Shown: positions 1 to 8,290 of the stretch, piece by piece
How the letters are laid out: each line of letters begins with the position of its first letter
How positions within the stretch are numbered: the stretch's first letter is position 1
The notes under the pieces: model-generated
Seen by the model: the letters and a program-made list of their open reading frames with translations, nothing else
Databases searched by the model: none
What the model was told of the DNA's origin: nothing
Program-made: the position numbers and the translations under genes
NCBI GenBank assembly: GCA_963792885.1
Contig: CAWBXX010000002.1
Coordinates: 186,001-250,000 of the forward strand
Length of the DNA: 64,000 nt
DNA from: DASWJZ01 sp963792885
GTDB lineage: Bacteria > Pseudomonadota > Alphaproteobacteria > Rhizobiales > Afifellaceae
Direction: 5' to 3'

Positions 1-5
1 ATGCC

Positions 6-503
6 ATGGCAGACACTGGGAGCAATACCAAGAAGCTGTCGATGATCGTGACCAAGGGCTCGCTCGACTGGGCCTATCCGCCTTTCATCCTGGCGACGAC
101 CGCCGCCGCGATGGGCCTCGAAGTCTCGATGTTCTTCACCTTCTACGGCCTGACGCTTCTGAAGAAGAAGCTCGACCTGAACGTCACCACGCTCGGCAAC
201 CCGGCGATGCAGATGCCGATGTTCGGCATGCATATCGGCATGCCGAACCTGATGTCGGCAGTGCCGGGCGTCGATGCCGCGGCGACCGCGATGATGAAGA
301 ACCTGATCAAGAAGAAGGGCGTCGCCTCGATCGAGGAGCTGCGCGGGATGGCGGTCGAGGCCGACGTGGAGATGATCGCCTGCCAGATGACCATGGACCT
401 CTTCGAGTACAAGATGGACGAACTGATCGAAGGCCCGGTGCTCGGCGGCGCGGCCACCTATATCGAGACCGCCAGCAACAGCGACATCAACCTCTTCATC
501 TGA
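6..503 (+). CDS. DsrE2-family sulfur-transfer protein
   Basis: A 165-residue protein of the DsrE/DsrF-like superfamily, closest in pattern to DsrE2: a short hydrophobic segment (about residues 20-50), a Met/Gly-rich middle and the conserved single cysteine in the ACQMTMD motif near residue 125. Family members act as cysteine persulfide carriers that exchange sulfur with TusA and rhodaneses in cytoplasmic sulfur trafficking. The ATG at 6 is five bases from the window edge, so an upstream start cannot be excluded, but the length matches complete DsrE2 proteins. It is the first gene of a tight plus-strand cluster with two TusA genes, a second DsrE-like gene and a flavoprotein, which supports a sulfur-relay role. 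The actual sulfur donor is unknown. Confidence 0.8.
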   Translation: MADTGSNTKKLSMIVTKGSLDWAYPPFILATTAAAMGLEVSMFFTFYGLTLLKKKLDLNVTTLGNPAMQMPMFGMHIGMPNLMSAVPGVDAAATAMMKNLIKKKGVASIEELRGMAVEADVEMIACQMTMDLFEYKMDELIEGPVLGGAATYIETASNSDINLFI

Positions 504-538
504 CGACACGAAACGACGCGCCTCGCGGAGGAAATTCC

Positions 539-766
539 ATGGCCGACCAGGTTCTCGACGCCAAAGGGCTGAACTGCCCGCTCCCCATCCTCAAGGCCAA
601 GAAGGCGCTGAAGGACGTTCCCATGGGCGGCACGCTTCAGGTGATCGCCACAGACCCCGGTGCGGTGAAGGACTTCGAGGCCTTCTGCCGTACGACCGGC
701 AACGAGCTTGTGGAGTCGAAGGCGGACGACAAGGTCTTCAGCTTCCTGATCAAGCGCATGTCGTGA
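539..766 (+). CDS. tusA: TusA-family sulfur carrier protein
   Basis: A 75-residue protein with the TusA signature: the N-terminal NCPLPIL motif supplies the persulfide-carrying cysteine (Cys13), followed by the short beta-alpha-beta fold and a conserved IATDPGAVKDF stretch. TusA proteins pass sulfane sulfur between DsrE, rhodanese and Hdr-like or Dsr partners, or towards tRNA thiolation. Here it sits 35 bases after a DsrE2 gene and 13 bases before a second DsrE-like gene, behind a clear GCGGAGG ribosome-binding site, so a dedicated sulfur-oxidation or sulfur-delivery role is more likely than tRNA modification. This is inferred from neighbours. Confidence 0.88.
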   Translation: MADQVLDAKGLNCPLPILKAKKALKDVPMGGTLQVIATDPGAVKDFEAFCRTTGNELVESKADDKVFSFLIKRMS

Positions 767-779
767 GGCGAGGCGGCGA

Positions 780-1178
780 ATGGCATCGGCATCCCTCTAC
801 ATCCTGCTCTGCTCCGGCGAGCACGAGAAGATTCAGATGGCGGCGATGATGGCGTCGGTCGGCGCCGTGTCGGAGCGCCCGGTCGAGGTTTTCGTCTCGA
901 TGAACGCCATTCTCGCCTTCGAGAAGGGAAAGAAGCCGGACGAGCGCTATCGCGGCGGCGCCTTTTCCAAGCTTCTGAAGGACAAGCGCGCGCCCGACGC
1001 AGTCGCTCTCTTCGGCCAGGGCAAGGAGCTCGGCGATCTCAAGATGTGGGCGTGCTCCATGGCGCTCGATGTCAAGGGCTGGGAGATGGACGCGCTCGAG
1101 GACGGGCTCTTCGACGGCCCGATGGGCCTAACGAAGTTTCTGTCCGACGCCGAGAACGGCCAGTTCGTCACGTTGTAA
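780..1178 (+). CDS. DsrE-like sulfur relay protein
   Basis: A 132-residue DsrE/DsrF/peroxiredoxin-like protein. It opens with a hydrophobic first beta strand (LYILLCSGEH) and carries a cysteine in the WACSMALD motif near residue 91, the position equivalent to the conserved cysteine of the first gene in the cluster. The fold and cysteine suggest persulfide transfer. It is separated by 13 bases from the preceding TusA gene and by 9 from the following one, so the two DsrE-like and two TusA genes alternate in one transcription unit. It is shorter than and clearly divergent from the DsrE2 protein at 6-503, so this is not a recent tandem copy. Confidence 0.72.
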   Translation: MASASLYILLCSGEHEKIQMAAMMASVGAVSERPVEVFVSMNAILAFEKGKKPDERYRGGAFSKLLKDKRAPDAVALFGQGKELGDLKMWACSMALDVKGWEMDALEDGLFDGPMGLTKFLSDAENGQFVTL

Positions 1179-1187
1179 GGGGCAAGG

Positions 1188-1418
1188 ATGAGTGAACGCA
1201 CCAAGATCGACGCGCGCGGCGCCTACTGCCCCGGCCCTCTGATGGAGCTGATCGCCGGCTTGAAGCTCATCGAGATCGGCGACGAGATTGAAGTGCTCTC
1301 GACCGACAAGGGCTCGGCCAAGGACATCCCTGAATGGGTTGCGAAGGTGCACCACGAGATCGTGAGCTCGACTGAGGAAAACGGCGTCTGGAGCCTTGTG
1401 GTGCGCAAGGCGAAGTAG
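1188..1418 (+). CDS. Second TusA-family sulfur carrier
   Basis: A 76-residue TusA-like protein with the carrier cysteine in the YCPGPLM motif (Cys14). This CPGP form differs from the CPLP form of the other TusA in this cluster, and the rest of the protein is divergent, so the two probably serve different partners. The sequence STDKGSAKDIPEW corresponds to the conserved second half of the TusA fold. It starts 9 bases after the DsrE-like gene and is followed after 79 bases by a flavoprotein resembling sulfide:quinone reductase. Confidence 0.83.
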   Translation: MSERTKIDARGAYCPGPLMELIAGLKLIEIGDEIEVLSTDKGSAKDIPEWVAKVHHEIVSSTEENGVWSLVVRKAK

Positions 1419-1497
1419 GCGACCGTGAAGCGAGGAACGGCGGCGGGGGCCGCCCAAGAAAGATGACGAGAGAAGAACCGAGACGGGAGGAAGGAAA

Positions 1498-2637
1498 ATG
1501 GCAAAGAAGATTCTGATCGTCGGCGGCGGGCTCGCCGGCACCATCGTTGCTAACGGCCTCTGCCGGCAGCTCAGGGAAGAGATTTCTTCCGGAGCCGTGA
1601 CGATCACCATGATCGGCGCCACCGACAAGCACATGTATCAGCCGGGGCTGCTCTATGTGCCGTTCGGCAAGATGCGCGAGGCGGACCTCTTCCGCGACCA
1701 GCGCAAGGTGCTCGACCGGCGCGTGCCCTACATCGTCGATCCGGCGAAGAATATCGACGTGGAGAAGAACGTCGTCACGACCGAATCCGGCAAGACCTTC
1801 GGCTACGATTACCTGGTGATCGCGACCGGCTCGCGCATCCGCCCCGACAACATCCCCGGCATGGTCGAGGGCGGACACTGGTTCTACGACCTCGATGGCG
1901 CCCGCAAGATGCGCGACGCGCTCGCTGCGTTCCAGGGCGGGAAGATCGTCGTCAACGTCAACGCGCCGCACAAATGCCCGGTCGCGCCGCTGGAGATCAC
2001 CTTCATGCTGCGCGAATATCTTGCGGGTCGAGGCATCCTCGACAAGAGCGAGATCACCTACACCTATCCGGTCGGGCGCCTTCACGCGCTCGAGCCGGTA
2101 GCGCACTGGACGGTGCCGGAATTCGAAAAATTCGGCATCAAGAGCGAGACCTTCTTCAACACGAAGTCCGTCGATCCAAAGAAGAAGACGATCACTTCGG
2201 AAGAAGGCACGACGCTCGAATACGACCTCCTCGTCACCATTCCGCCGCACAGTGGTCAGCAGGTGATCACGGACTCCAACCTCGGCGCCGGCGGCTGGGT
2301 GCCGACGGTGAAGAACACGCTGCTCAAGGAAGGCTCCGACAACGTCTTCATTGTCGGCGACACGACCAACATTCCGATCTCCAAGGCCGGCTCGACCGCG
2401 CATTTCGAGGCCGACACGATCGTCGACAACCTCTCGTCGCTCTTGAAGGAGGAGCGCTGGGCACGCGACTACGACGGCAAGGTCTTCTGCTTCGTGGAGA
2501 CCGGCATGTCGACCGGCACCTATGTCTGGTTCAACTACACGACGCCGCCCAATCCCGGCCCGCCGTCGCAGATGATCCACTGGTTCAAGCTCGCCTATAA
2601 CCGCCTCTATTGGCTCTCCGCCCGCGGCCTGTTGTGA
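1498..2637 (+). CDS. Sulfide:quinone-reductase-like FAD oxidoreductase
   Basis: A 379-residue flavoprotein of the pyridine-nucleotide-disulfide/SQR family. A Rossmann FAD motif (LIVGGGLAG) opens the protein, an ATGSR motif lies near residue 110, and a second FAD-binding GDTTN motif near residue 287. Cys160 in the HKCPVAP motif is at the place of one SQR catalytic cysteine. A second cysteine (Cys331) is present, but I cannot confirm it aligns with the usual partner, so the substrate may be a protein-bound persulfide rather than free sulfide. The start has a good GGAGGAA ribosome-binding site. Together with the upstream TusA/DsrE genes and the downstream DUF1641 gene it forms a sulfur-redox unit, probably delivering electrons to quinone. 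Confidence 0.72.
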   Translation: MAKKILIVGGGLAGTIVANGLCRQLREEISSGAVTITMIGATDKHMYQPGLLYVPFGKMREADLFRDQRKVLDRRVPYIVDPAKNIDVEKNVVTTESGKTFGYDYLVIATGSRIRPDNIPGMVEGGHWFYDLDGARKMRDALAAFQGGKIVVNVNAPHKCPVAPLEITFMLREYLAGRGILDKSEITYTYPVGRLHALEPVAHWTVPEFEKFGIKSETFFNTKSVDPKKKTITSEEGTTLEYDLLVTIPPHSGQQVITDSNLGAGGWVPTVKNTLLKEGSDNVFIVGDTTNIPISKAGSTAHFEADTIVDNLSSLLKEERWARDYDGKVFCFVETGMSTGTYVWFNYTTPPNPGPPSQMIHWFKLAYNRLYWLSARGLL

Positions 2638-2647
2638 GGAGGCGGCT

Positions 2648-3175
2648 ATGAGCGAAGCGATGTTGACCAACCGGCCGCCCGAGGAGATGGAGCGCCTGAC
2701 GCTCGCGATGCGCGAGGCGCTGACCGATTCCATGGTCGAGCGGCTCACCGTGATGGGCGCGAACGGGCTCGAGCTGCTCGACCGCATGAACGATCCGGGC
2801 ACGCGCGAGGCCGTGCATTCCCTGCTCGACCGCTTGACCGAGATGCACAAGGTCGGCGCGCTCGACACCGCCTGCGACATGCTGATGCTGCTTCACGGCG
2901 CGCGGAGTGCTTTGACCGACAACATGGTCGAGCGGCTTTTCGTGTTCTTCGAGCAGATGATCAACACGGTCGGCAACGAGGCGATGGGCGAGCTGGCGGA
3001 GAACACCCGATTCGCCCTCGACGAGGCGGCCGACGAAGCGAAGAAGGCGCCCCCGCGTGGCGGGCTGATGGCGATGATCTCGATGCTCTCGAAGCCTGAG
3101 ACGCAACAGAGCCTCGCCTTCCTGCTCACCTTCAGCGAGAAACTGCGCAGCCGGTCGGCGGAAGCGCGTTTCTAG
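2648..3175 (+). CDS. DUF1641 protein paired with SQR-like flavoprotein
   Basis: A 175-residue, mostly helical acidic protein. Its LTDxMVERL segment occurs twice (about residues 24 and 88), suggesting an internal duplication. DUF1641 proteins are typically encoded next to SQR-like or formate-dehydrogenase-like oxidoreductases, and this one begins 10 bases after the flavoprotein stop behind a GGAGGCGG ribosome-binding site, so it is probably an accessory or assembly partner. No cysteine motif or cofactor site is apparent. It is the last gene of the sulfur cluster and is followed directly by a strong hairpin. Confidence 0.65.
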   Translation: MSEAMLTNRPPEEMERLTLAMREALTDSMVERLTVMGANGLELLDRMNDPGTREAVHSLLDRLTEMHKVGALDTACDMLMLLHGARSALTDNMVERLFVFFEQMINTVGNEAMGELAENTRFALDEAADEAKKAPPRGGLMAMISMLSKPETQQSLAFLLTFSEKLRSRSAEARF

Positions 3176-3186
3176 AGAGCCACAAA

Positions 3187-3214
3187 CCAACCTCCCCCCT
3201 CGCGGGGAGGTTGG
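3187..3214. terminator. Perfect hairpin between converging genes
   Basis: An 11-base perfect inverted repeat (CCAACCTCCCC / GGGGAGGTTGG) with a six-base loop lies 11 bases after the DUF1641 stop and just before the stop of the opposing small membrane gene. It could terminate both strands. No clear T-run follows on the plus strand, so it may be a Rho-assisted or 3'-protecting hairpin. This motif type also recurs as an intergenic palindrome in many Rhizobiales. Confidence 0.6.
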
Positions 3215-3221
3215 CGCCGCC

Positions 3222-3482
3222 TCACCGCCCGTAATAGACCGTCGCGGCGTGCTTCGCCTCGGCGAAGAAAAGCCACCGCTCCACCAGCATGCCGGGCGCC
3301 TGCGCGAGAACCGCGACGATCGCGGCTGCGATGCCGAGCCAGCTCGTCGTCGCGAGCGCCAGCAAGGTCGCCGCAAGCGGCACGGCAAAGGCGAAGATTT
3401 GCACGAAGGCACGGAGCTTCGCCGCGTGTTTGCGCGCGACATTTGACGACGCTCGAGCAGCAGCCGGCGGCTCCAACTCCAC
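3222..3482 (-). pseudogene. C-terminal fragment of DmsC-like anchor subunit
   Basis: An open frame of about 86 codons encodes two hydrophobic segments and ends with the pattern LVERWLFFAEAKH followed by a YYG tail, which I recognise as the C-terminus of DMSO/TMAO-reductase membrane-anchor (DmsC) proteins. Those are normally far longer and follow dmsA and dmsB, neither of which is present. The fragment could begin at a GTG at 3482 after a weak GGAGAG, so a translated 86-residue membrane protein remains possible. I favour a relic of a lost DMSO/TMAO reductase operon, which would fit a genome that handles TMAO. Confidence 0.45.
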
Positions 3483-3581
3483 CTCTCCGCCGTGACAAAG
3501 TCGGATTCGGAGGCCGCGCGCGAAGAGTGCTATAGAGCCGTCAATGCAAGTCCGGTTTACCAAAGATCGGGGGAGACGATC

Positions 3582-4787
3582 ATGAGCGAGACGATAGAGG
3601 CGAAGGCCAAGGAAGCGAGCCCCGCCCCCGCGATCCCCTTCGACAATGAGAGGCTCGACGCGATCCTCGAGCGTGCGGGAATCGATGCGCTGATCGTCTC
3701 CTCGAAACACAACATCCAATACATCCTCGGCGGATATCGCTTCTTTTTCTTCAACCACGCCGACGCCGTCGGGATCGGGCGTTATGTGCCGCTCCTCGTC
3801 TATCAGCGCGGCCATGTCGAGCGGACCCGCTACATCGGAAACTACATGGAGCATTTCGAGAAGGATCTCGGAACGCTCTGGGCGCCGGACTTCGTCCCCA
3901 CCAGCTACGGACGCGGCGCAATGCAAGCGGCTGTCGAGCATCTGAAGCGCATCGGCCTTGCGGGCGGCCGGATCGGCATCGAGCCGGCCTTCCTCGGCGC
4001 CGATGCCGCGGATGTGCTGCGCAAGGAGCTCCCGCGCGCCGAGATCATCGATGCCCTCGTGCCGCTTGAGCGCTTCCGCGCCGTGAAGTCGCCGAAGGAG
4101 CTCGAATACCTCCGTGCGGCTTCTGACAAGGTCGTCGATTCCATGCTGACGGTCATTGCCGGTCACGAGCCCGGCGCGTCGACCCGCGAACTCGCCGAGG
4201 CGCTCCGTTGCCAAGAGGTATTGCGGGGCCTGGAGTTCGACTACTGCCTGATCACCGCCGGAACGAGCCATAACCGCGCGCCCTCCGACAAGATGATCTG
4301 GGGCGACGGCGATGTGCTCTCGCTCGACTCAGGCGGCAGCTACAAGGGCTATATCGGTGACCTCTGCCGCATGGCGATCCACGGCGAGCCGGACGCGGAG
4401 CTGGAAGACTTGCTCGGCGAGGTCGACGCCATCCAGCAGGCTGCGCGCAAGCCCATCAAGGCCGGCGCGTCGGGCCGCGAGATCTATGCGGCCGTCGACG
4501 AGCCGCTCCGCCGCTCGAAGCACAACAACGTGCTCCACTTCGTGGCGCACGGAATGGGCCTGATCAGTCACGAAGCACCGCGCCTCACGGCCGAGGGGCC
4601 CGTTCCCTATCCGGCCGACCACGCGGAGGAGCCGCTCGAAACCGGCATGGTGCTCTCCATCGAGACCACGCTTCCGCACCGCCGCGGCTACATCAAGCTT
4701 GAGGACACCGTCGTCGTTACCAACACCGGCTGGGAGGCCTTCGGCGACCGCGGCCGCGGCTGGAACCGCGGCGGAACCGCGAAGTAG
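3582..4787 (+). CDS. M24-family metallopeptidase (Xaa-Pro dipeptidase-like)
   Basis: A 401-residue protein with a creatinase N-domain (residues about 25-160) and a pita-bread M24 domain. The metal-ligand pattern is visible: aspartates in LSLDSGG and YIGDLCR, histidine in VAHGMGL, and glutamates in LSIETT and KLEDTV. Family members cleave Xaa-Pro peptides or related C-N bonds such as creatine or ectoine derivatives. The ATG at 3582 is preceded by a strong GGGGGAG; an upstream in-frame extension to 3492 lacks a comparable site. It stands alone on the plus strand between convergent neighbours, so context gives little help with substrate. Confidence 0.82.
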   Translation: MSETIEAKAKEASPAPAIPFDNERLDAILERAGIDALIVSSKHNIQYILGGYRFFFFNHADAVGIGRYVPLLVYQRGHVERTRYIGNYMEHFEKDLGTLWAPDFVPTSYGRGAMQAAVEHLKRIGLAGGRIGIEPAFLGADAADVLRKELPRAEIIDALVPLERFRAVKSPKELEYLRAASDKVVDSMLTVIAGHEPGASTRELAEALRCQEVLRGLEFDYCLITAGTSHNRAPSDKMIWGDGDVLSLDSGGSYKGYIGDLCRMAIHGEPDAELEDLLGEVDAIQQAARKPIKAGASGREIYAAVDEPLRRSKHNNVLHFVAHGMGLISHEAPRLTAEGPVPYPADHAEEPLETGMVLSIETTLPHRRGYIKLEDTVVVTNTGWEAFGDRGRGWNRGGTAK

Positions 4788-4856
4788 CCCTCGGAAGGGG
4801 CGCTGCTGGCCGCTGTCAGCGCGACAACCCGCCCTGACAACGATGCGCCCTCCGCC

Positions 4857-5570
4857 CTAGGAGAGCGCCAACCGAAAATTGCGGTACAGTTTTGCGGCAT
4901 TCTCAGTGAGTTCGCGCATGTTCGCGTCGGCATCCGCCTTGAGCCCTGCCAACGCATCGGTTCCCAGCGTGCCTTCAAGCGCACATCTATAGGCAGAGAT
5001 CGCGCCCCAATTGTCGATCGTCTCCGGTTCGATCTCGACATGGTACTGCATCGACCATGCGTGCTGCCCGACGCGCATCGCCTGGTTGGAACAGACCGGT
5101 GACCTGGCGAGCACGACCGCATCTTCGGGAGCTTGCGCCACGCACACCGAATGCCATTGCAGACACTTCTGCGTTTGCGGCATGCCTGCGAAGATCGGGT
5201 CTCCGCGACCCTCGGAGGTCAGCTCGACATCGAGAAGGCCGATCTCGGGCGGCCGTTGCGGGCCACATGTGCCGCCGAGTGCGTCCGCAAGAAGCTGGTG
5301 GCCGAGGCAAAGACCGAGGAAAGGGCGCTTAAGCTCGCGTACCCAACGCCGGATCGCGCGCTTCTCCGCGACGAGCCAGGGATGCTCCTCGACATCCCAC
5401 ACATCCATCGGGCCGCCCATCACCCAAAGCGCGTCGTAGCGCTCGAGCTGCGGGATCTGCTCGCCTTGATCGAGCTCGACCGCCTCCCATGCGACGCCGT
5501 CCTCGGCAAGAAATCTGCGCAGCACGCCGGGATGCTCGCAATCGACATGCTGGAAGACGAGGAGTTGCAT
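4857..5570 (-). CDS. Class I glutamine amidotransferase-like protein
   Basis: A 237-residue stand-alone class I amidotransferase domain. The nucleophile elbow LCLGHQ gives Cys88, and the MQYHVEIEP motif gives His177 and Glu179, completing the triad. Such free-standing proteins resemble GMP-synthase-type glutaminases and gamma-glutamyl hydrolases (for example PuuD-type enzymes). It lies 42 bases downstream of glnT on the same strand, so it may belong to the glx operon and hydrolyse or transfer from gamma-glutamyl amides made there. I chose ATG 5570 (MQLLVF) over 5579 by similarity to family N-termini. Confidence 0.8.
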   Translation of the reverse strand: MQLLVFQHVDCEHPGVLRRFLAEDGVAWEAVELDQGEQIPQLERYDALWVMGGPMDVWDVEEHPWLVAEKRAIRRWVRELKRPFLGLCLGHQLLADALGGTCGPQRPPEIGLLDVELTSEGRGDPIFAGMPQTQKCLQWHSVCVAQAPEDAVVLARSPVCSNQAMRVGQHAWSMQYHVEIEPETIDNWGAISAYRCALEGTLGTDALAGLKADADANMRELTENAAKLYRNFRLALS

Positions 5571-5612
5571 GGCGACCATCCGGCCCGAGGCCGTCCCCCT
5601 GGCTTGTGGCAG

Positions 5613-6920
5613 TCAGATGTCCAAGGTGTGGGCGCGCTCCCACTCGGTGAAGTGCTGCGCGTAGGAATTCCACTCGGCGTCTTTCAGCTTCACGTAGGCA
5701 GCGGAGAATTCTTCGCCAAGTGCGCCTCTGAGGCCCTTGTCCTTTTCGAAGGCGCGCAGCGCATCGAGGAGGTTGAGCGGCAGCTTCGGCGCGCCCTTCA
5801 CCTTGTGCCCCTCCGCATACATGTCGATGTCGAGGCGCTTGCCCGGATCGGCCTTCGTGGCGACGCCGTCGATGCCGGCGGCAAGGATCGCGGCTTGCAG
5901 GAGATAGGGGTTGGCGGCGCCGTCTGGCAGGCGCAGCTCGAAGCGGCCGGGCCCGGGCACACGCACCATGTGGGTTCGATTGTTGCCGGTCCAGGTGATC
6001 GAGTTCGGCGACCACGTGGCGCCGGAGACGGTGCGCGGCGCGTTGATGCGCTTGTAGCTGTTCACCGTCGGGTTGGTGATCGCCGTCATGCCGACCGCAT
6101 GGCTCATGATGCCGCCGAGAAAATGGTAACCCTGCGCCGACAGGCCAAGCTCGTCGCTTTCATCGGCGAAGGTGTTCTTCTTTCCTGCCTTGTCCCAGAT
6201 CGAAAGATGCACGTGACAGCCGGAGCCGGTCAGGCCGGCAAACGGCTTCGGCATGAAGGTTGCGCGGAGCCCATGCCTCTCGGCAACCGATTTCACCATG
6301 AACTTGAAGAAGGAATGGCGGTCGGCGGTGACAAGCGCGTCGTCGAAGTTCCAGTTCATCTCAAACTGGCCGTTCGCGTCCTCATGATCGTTCTGGTAGG
6401 GGCCCCAGCCGAGCGCCAGCATGTTGTCGCAAATCTCGGCGATGACGTCGTAGCGGCGCATCAGCGCTTGCTGGTCGTAGCAGGGCTTCGTCGCGGTATC
6501 GTATTCGTCGGAGATCGCCTGCCCGTCCTGGGTAATAAGAAAGAACTCGGCCTCCACGCCCGAGCGCATCCGAAGGCCCTTTGCGGCAGCGTCGGCGACT
6601 ACCTTCTTAAGGACGAAGCGCGGCGCCTGCTCGACCAGCCTGCCATCCATGACGCCATCGGCGGCGACCCACGCGACCTCCTTCTTCCACGGAAGCTGGA
6701 CGACGGAGTCCGGGTCCGGCATGGCGAAGAGATCGGGGTGGGCCGGCGTCATGTCGAGCCACGTGGCGAAGCCCGCGAAGCCGGCGCCGTCCTTCTGCAT
6801 GTCGGCGATCGCCGCAGCCGGAACGAGCTTCGCGCGCTGTCCGCCGAAAAGATCGGTGAACGAGATCATGAAGTAGCGGATGCCGCGGTCCTTCGCGATT
6901 TTTGCGAGATCACCTGCCAT
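5613..6920 (-). CDS. glnT: Glutamine synthetase-family enzyme, GlnT type
   Basis: A 435-residue intact glutamine-synthetase-fold protein. Visible signatures are the beta-grasp N-domain, the catalytic-domain start VEAEFFLI, the NDHEDANGQFEMNW metal/glutamate region, the ATP-site KPFAGLTGSGCHVHLS motif and the arginine-rich RVPGPGRFELRLPDGAANP region. GlnT-type enzymes ligate ammonia or small amines to glutamate. Directly upstream on the same strand lie glxD, glxC and glxB, the usual partner set, suggesting a gamma-glutamyl-amide cycle parallel to GmaS/MgsABC. It shares the fold with GmaS at 23.5 kb but is clearly divergent, so the two are old paralogues. The physiological amine is not shown. 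Confidence 0.88.
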   Translation of the reverse strand: MAGDLAKIAKDRGIRYFMISFTDLFGGQRAKLVPAAAIADMQKDGAGFAGFATWLDMTPAHPDLFAMPDPDSVVQLPWKKEVAWVAADGVMDGRLVEQAPRFVLKKVVADAAAKGLRMRSGVEAEFFLITQDGQAISDEYDTATKPCYDQQALMRRYDVIAEICDNMLALGWGPYQNDHEDANGQFEMNWNFDDALVTADRHSFFKFMVKSVAERHGLRATFMPKPFAGLTGSGCHVHLSIWDKAGKKNTFADESDELGLSAQGYHFLGGIMSHAVGMTAITNPTVNSYKRINAPRTVSGATWSPNSITWTGNNRTHMVRVPGPGRFELRLPDGAANPYLLQAAILAAGIDGVATKADPGKRLDIDMYAEGHKVKGAPKLPLNLLDALRAFEKDKGLRGALGEEFSAAYVKLKDAEWNSYAQHFTEWERAHTLDI

Positions 6921-6950
6921 GGAAATGCTCCCCCGTTTCCCCGAACGCCA

Positions 6951-8281
6951 CTAGAGGCTCCCCTGCCCCGGTATCCAGCTCGTCCCTGAAAGCGGCACGC
7001 GCGCCATCGCCGCTGCCTCGATGGTCAGCGCGCAGAGATCCTCCGGCTCGAGATTGTGCACATGGTTCTTGCCGCACGCGCGGGCAATTGTCTGAGCTTC
7101 CAAGGTCATAACCTTCAGATAGTTGGCGAGCCGCCGGCCGGCACGGATCGGATCGAGGCGCCGCGCGAGCTCCGGGTCCTGTGTGGTGATGCCGGCCGGA
7201 TCGCGCCCTTCGTGCCAGTCGTCGTAGCAGCCGGCACGCGTGCCGAGCTTGCCTGGTACTCTTCATCGAGCGCCGGATCGTTGTCGCCGAGCGCGACCAG
7301 CGCCGCCGTGCCGATCGAAACAGCGTCGGCGCCGAGCGCCAGCGCCTTCGCCACGTCGGCACCGGAGCGGATGCCGCCGGAGACGACGAGCTGCACCTTC
7401 CGGTGCATGCCGAGCTCCTGCAGCGCCTGCACCGCCGGGCGGATGCAGGCGAGCGTCGGCTGGCCGACATGCTCGATGAACACCTCCTGCGTCGCGGCAG
7501 TGCCGCCCTGCATGCCGTCGACGACGACGACATCGGCCCCGGACTTCACCGCCAGTGCGACGTCGTAGTAGGGGCGCGCACCGCCGACCTTCACATAGAT
7601 CGGCTTCTCCCAGTCGGTGATCTCGCGGAGCTCCTGGATCTTGATCTCCATGTCGTCTGGGCCGGTCCAGTCCGGGTGGCGGCAGGCGGAGCGCTGGTCG
7701 ATGCCCTTTGGCAGCGTGCGCATCTCCGCGACCCGGTCGGAGATCTTCTGCCCGAGCAGCATGCCGCCGCCGCCCGGCTTGGCGCCCTGCCCGACGACGA
7801 TTTCGATCGCGTCGGCAGCGCGAAGATCGTCAGGGTTCATGCCGTAGCGCGACGGAAGATACTGGTAGACGAGCTGCTTGGAGTGCCCGCGCTCCTCTTG
7901 TGTCATGCCGCCGTCGCCGGTCGTGGTCGACGTGCCGGCGATGGTCGCGCCGCGGCCGAGCGCCTCCTTGGCCTCAGCAGAAAGCGATCCGAAGCTCATG
8001 CCGGCGATGGTGATCGGGATCTTGAGCTCGATCGGCTTCTTGGCGAAGCGCGCCCCGAGCACGACATCCGTGCCGCAGCGCTCGCGATAGCCCTCGAGCG
8101 GATAGCGCGAGATGGAGGCACCGAGAAAGAGCAGGTCGTCGAAGTTCGGCAGCTTCCGCTTCGCGCCACCGCCGCGAATGTCGTAGATGCCGGTGATCGC
8201 CGCGCGGCGGATCTCCGACAGCGTATAGTCATCGAAGGTGGCCGAGGGCCGCGGCGTGGTGGGAGGGTTGCTGTAGGTCAT
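6951..8281 (-). CDS. glxD: FMN-binding glutamate-synthase-like GlxD (one frame break)
   Basis: Homologue of the FMN/catalytic domain of glutamate synthase, about 443 residues once one base is restored. The frame breaks near 7250, where a C appears to be missing between 7250 and 7251; beyond it the reading continues with KLGTRAGCYDDWHEGRD, then LEPEDLCALTIEA, and stops at 6951. The FMN-barrel signatures TIAGMSFGSLS, GKGAKPGGGG-like QGAKPGGGG and VSGGIRSGADVAKAL are all present. The segment that binds the iron-sulfur cluster in glutamate synthase reads CYDDWHEGRD here, with only one cysteine. The paralogue at 26.8 kb has CYHCHTGRC. It lies 31 bases from glnT. Confidence 0.82.
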
Positions 8282-8290
8282 CCGTCGCCG

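Noticed and set aside
1267..2880. A 537-codon minus-strand open frame opposite the SQR-like gene
   Set aside because: Antisense shadow of conserved genes; no motif or ribosome-binding site.
5133..6989. A 618-codon open frame on the plus strand opposite glnT and the amidotransferase
   Set aside because: It is antisense to two conserved genes, has arginine-rich composition with no recognisable domain, and arises from the high GC3 of the opposite strand.
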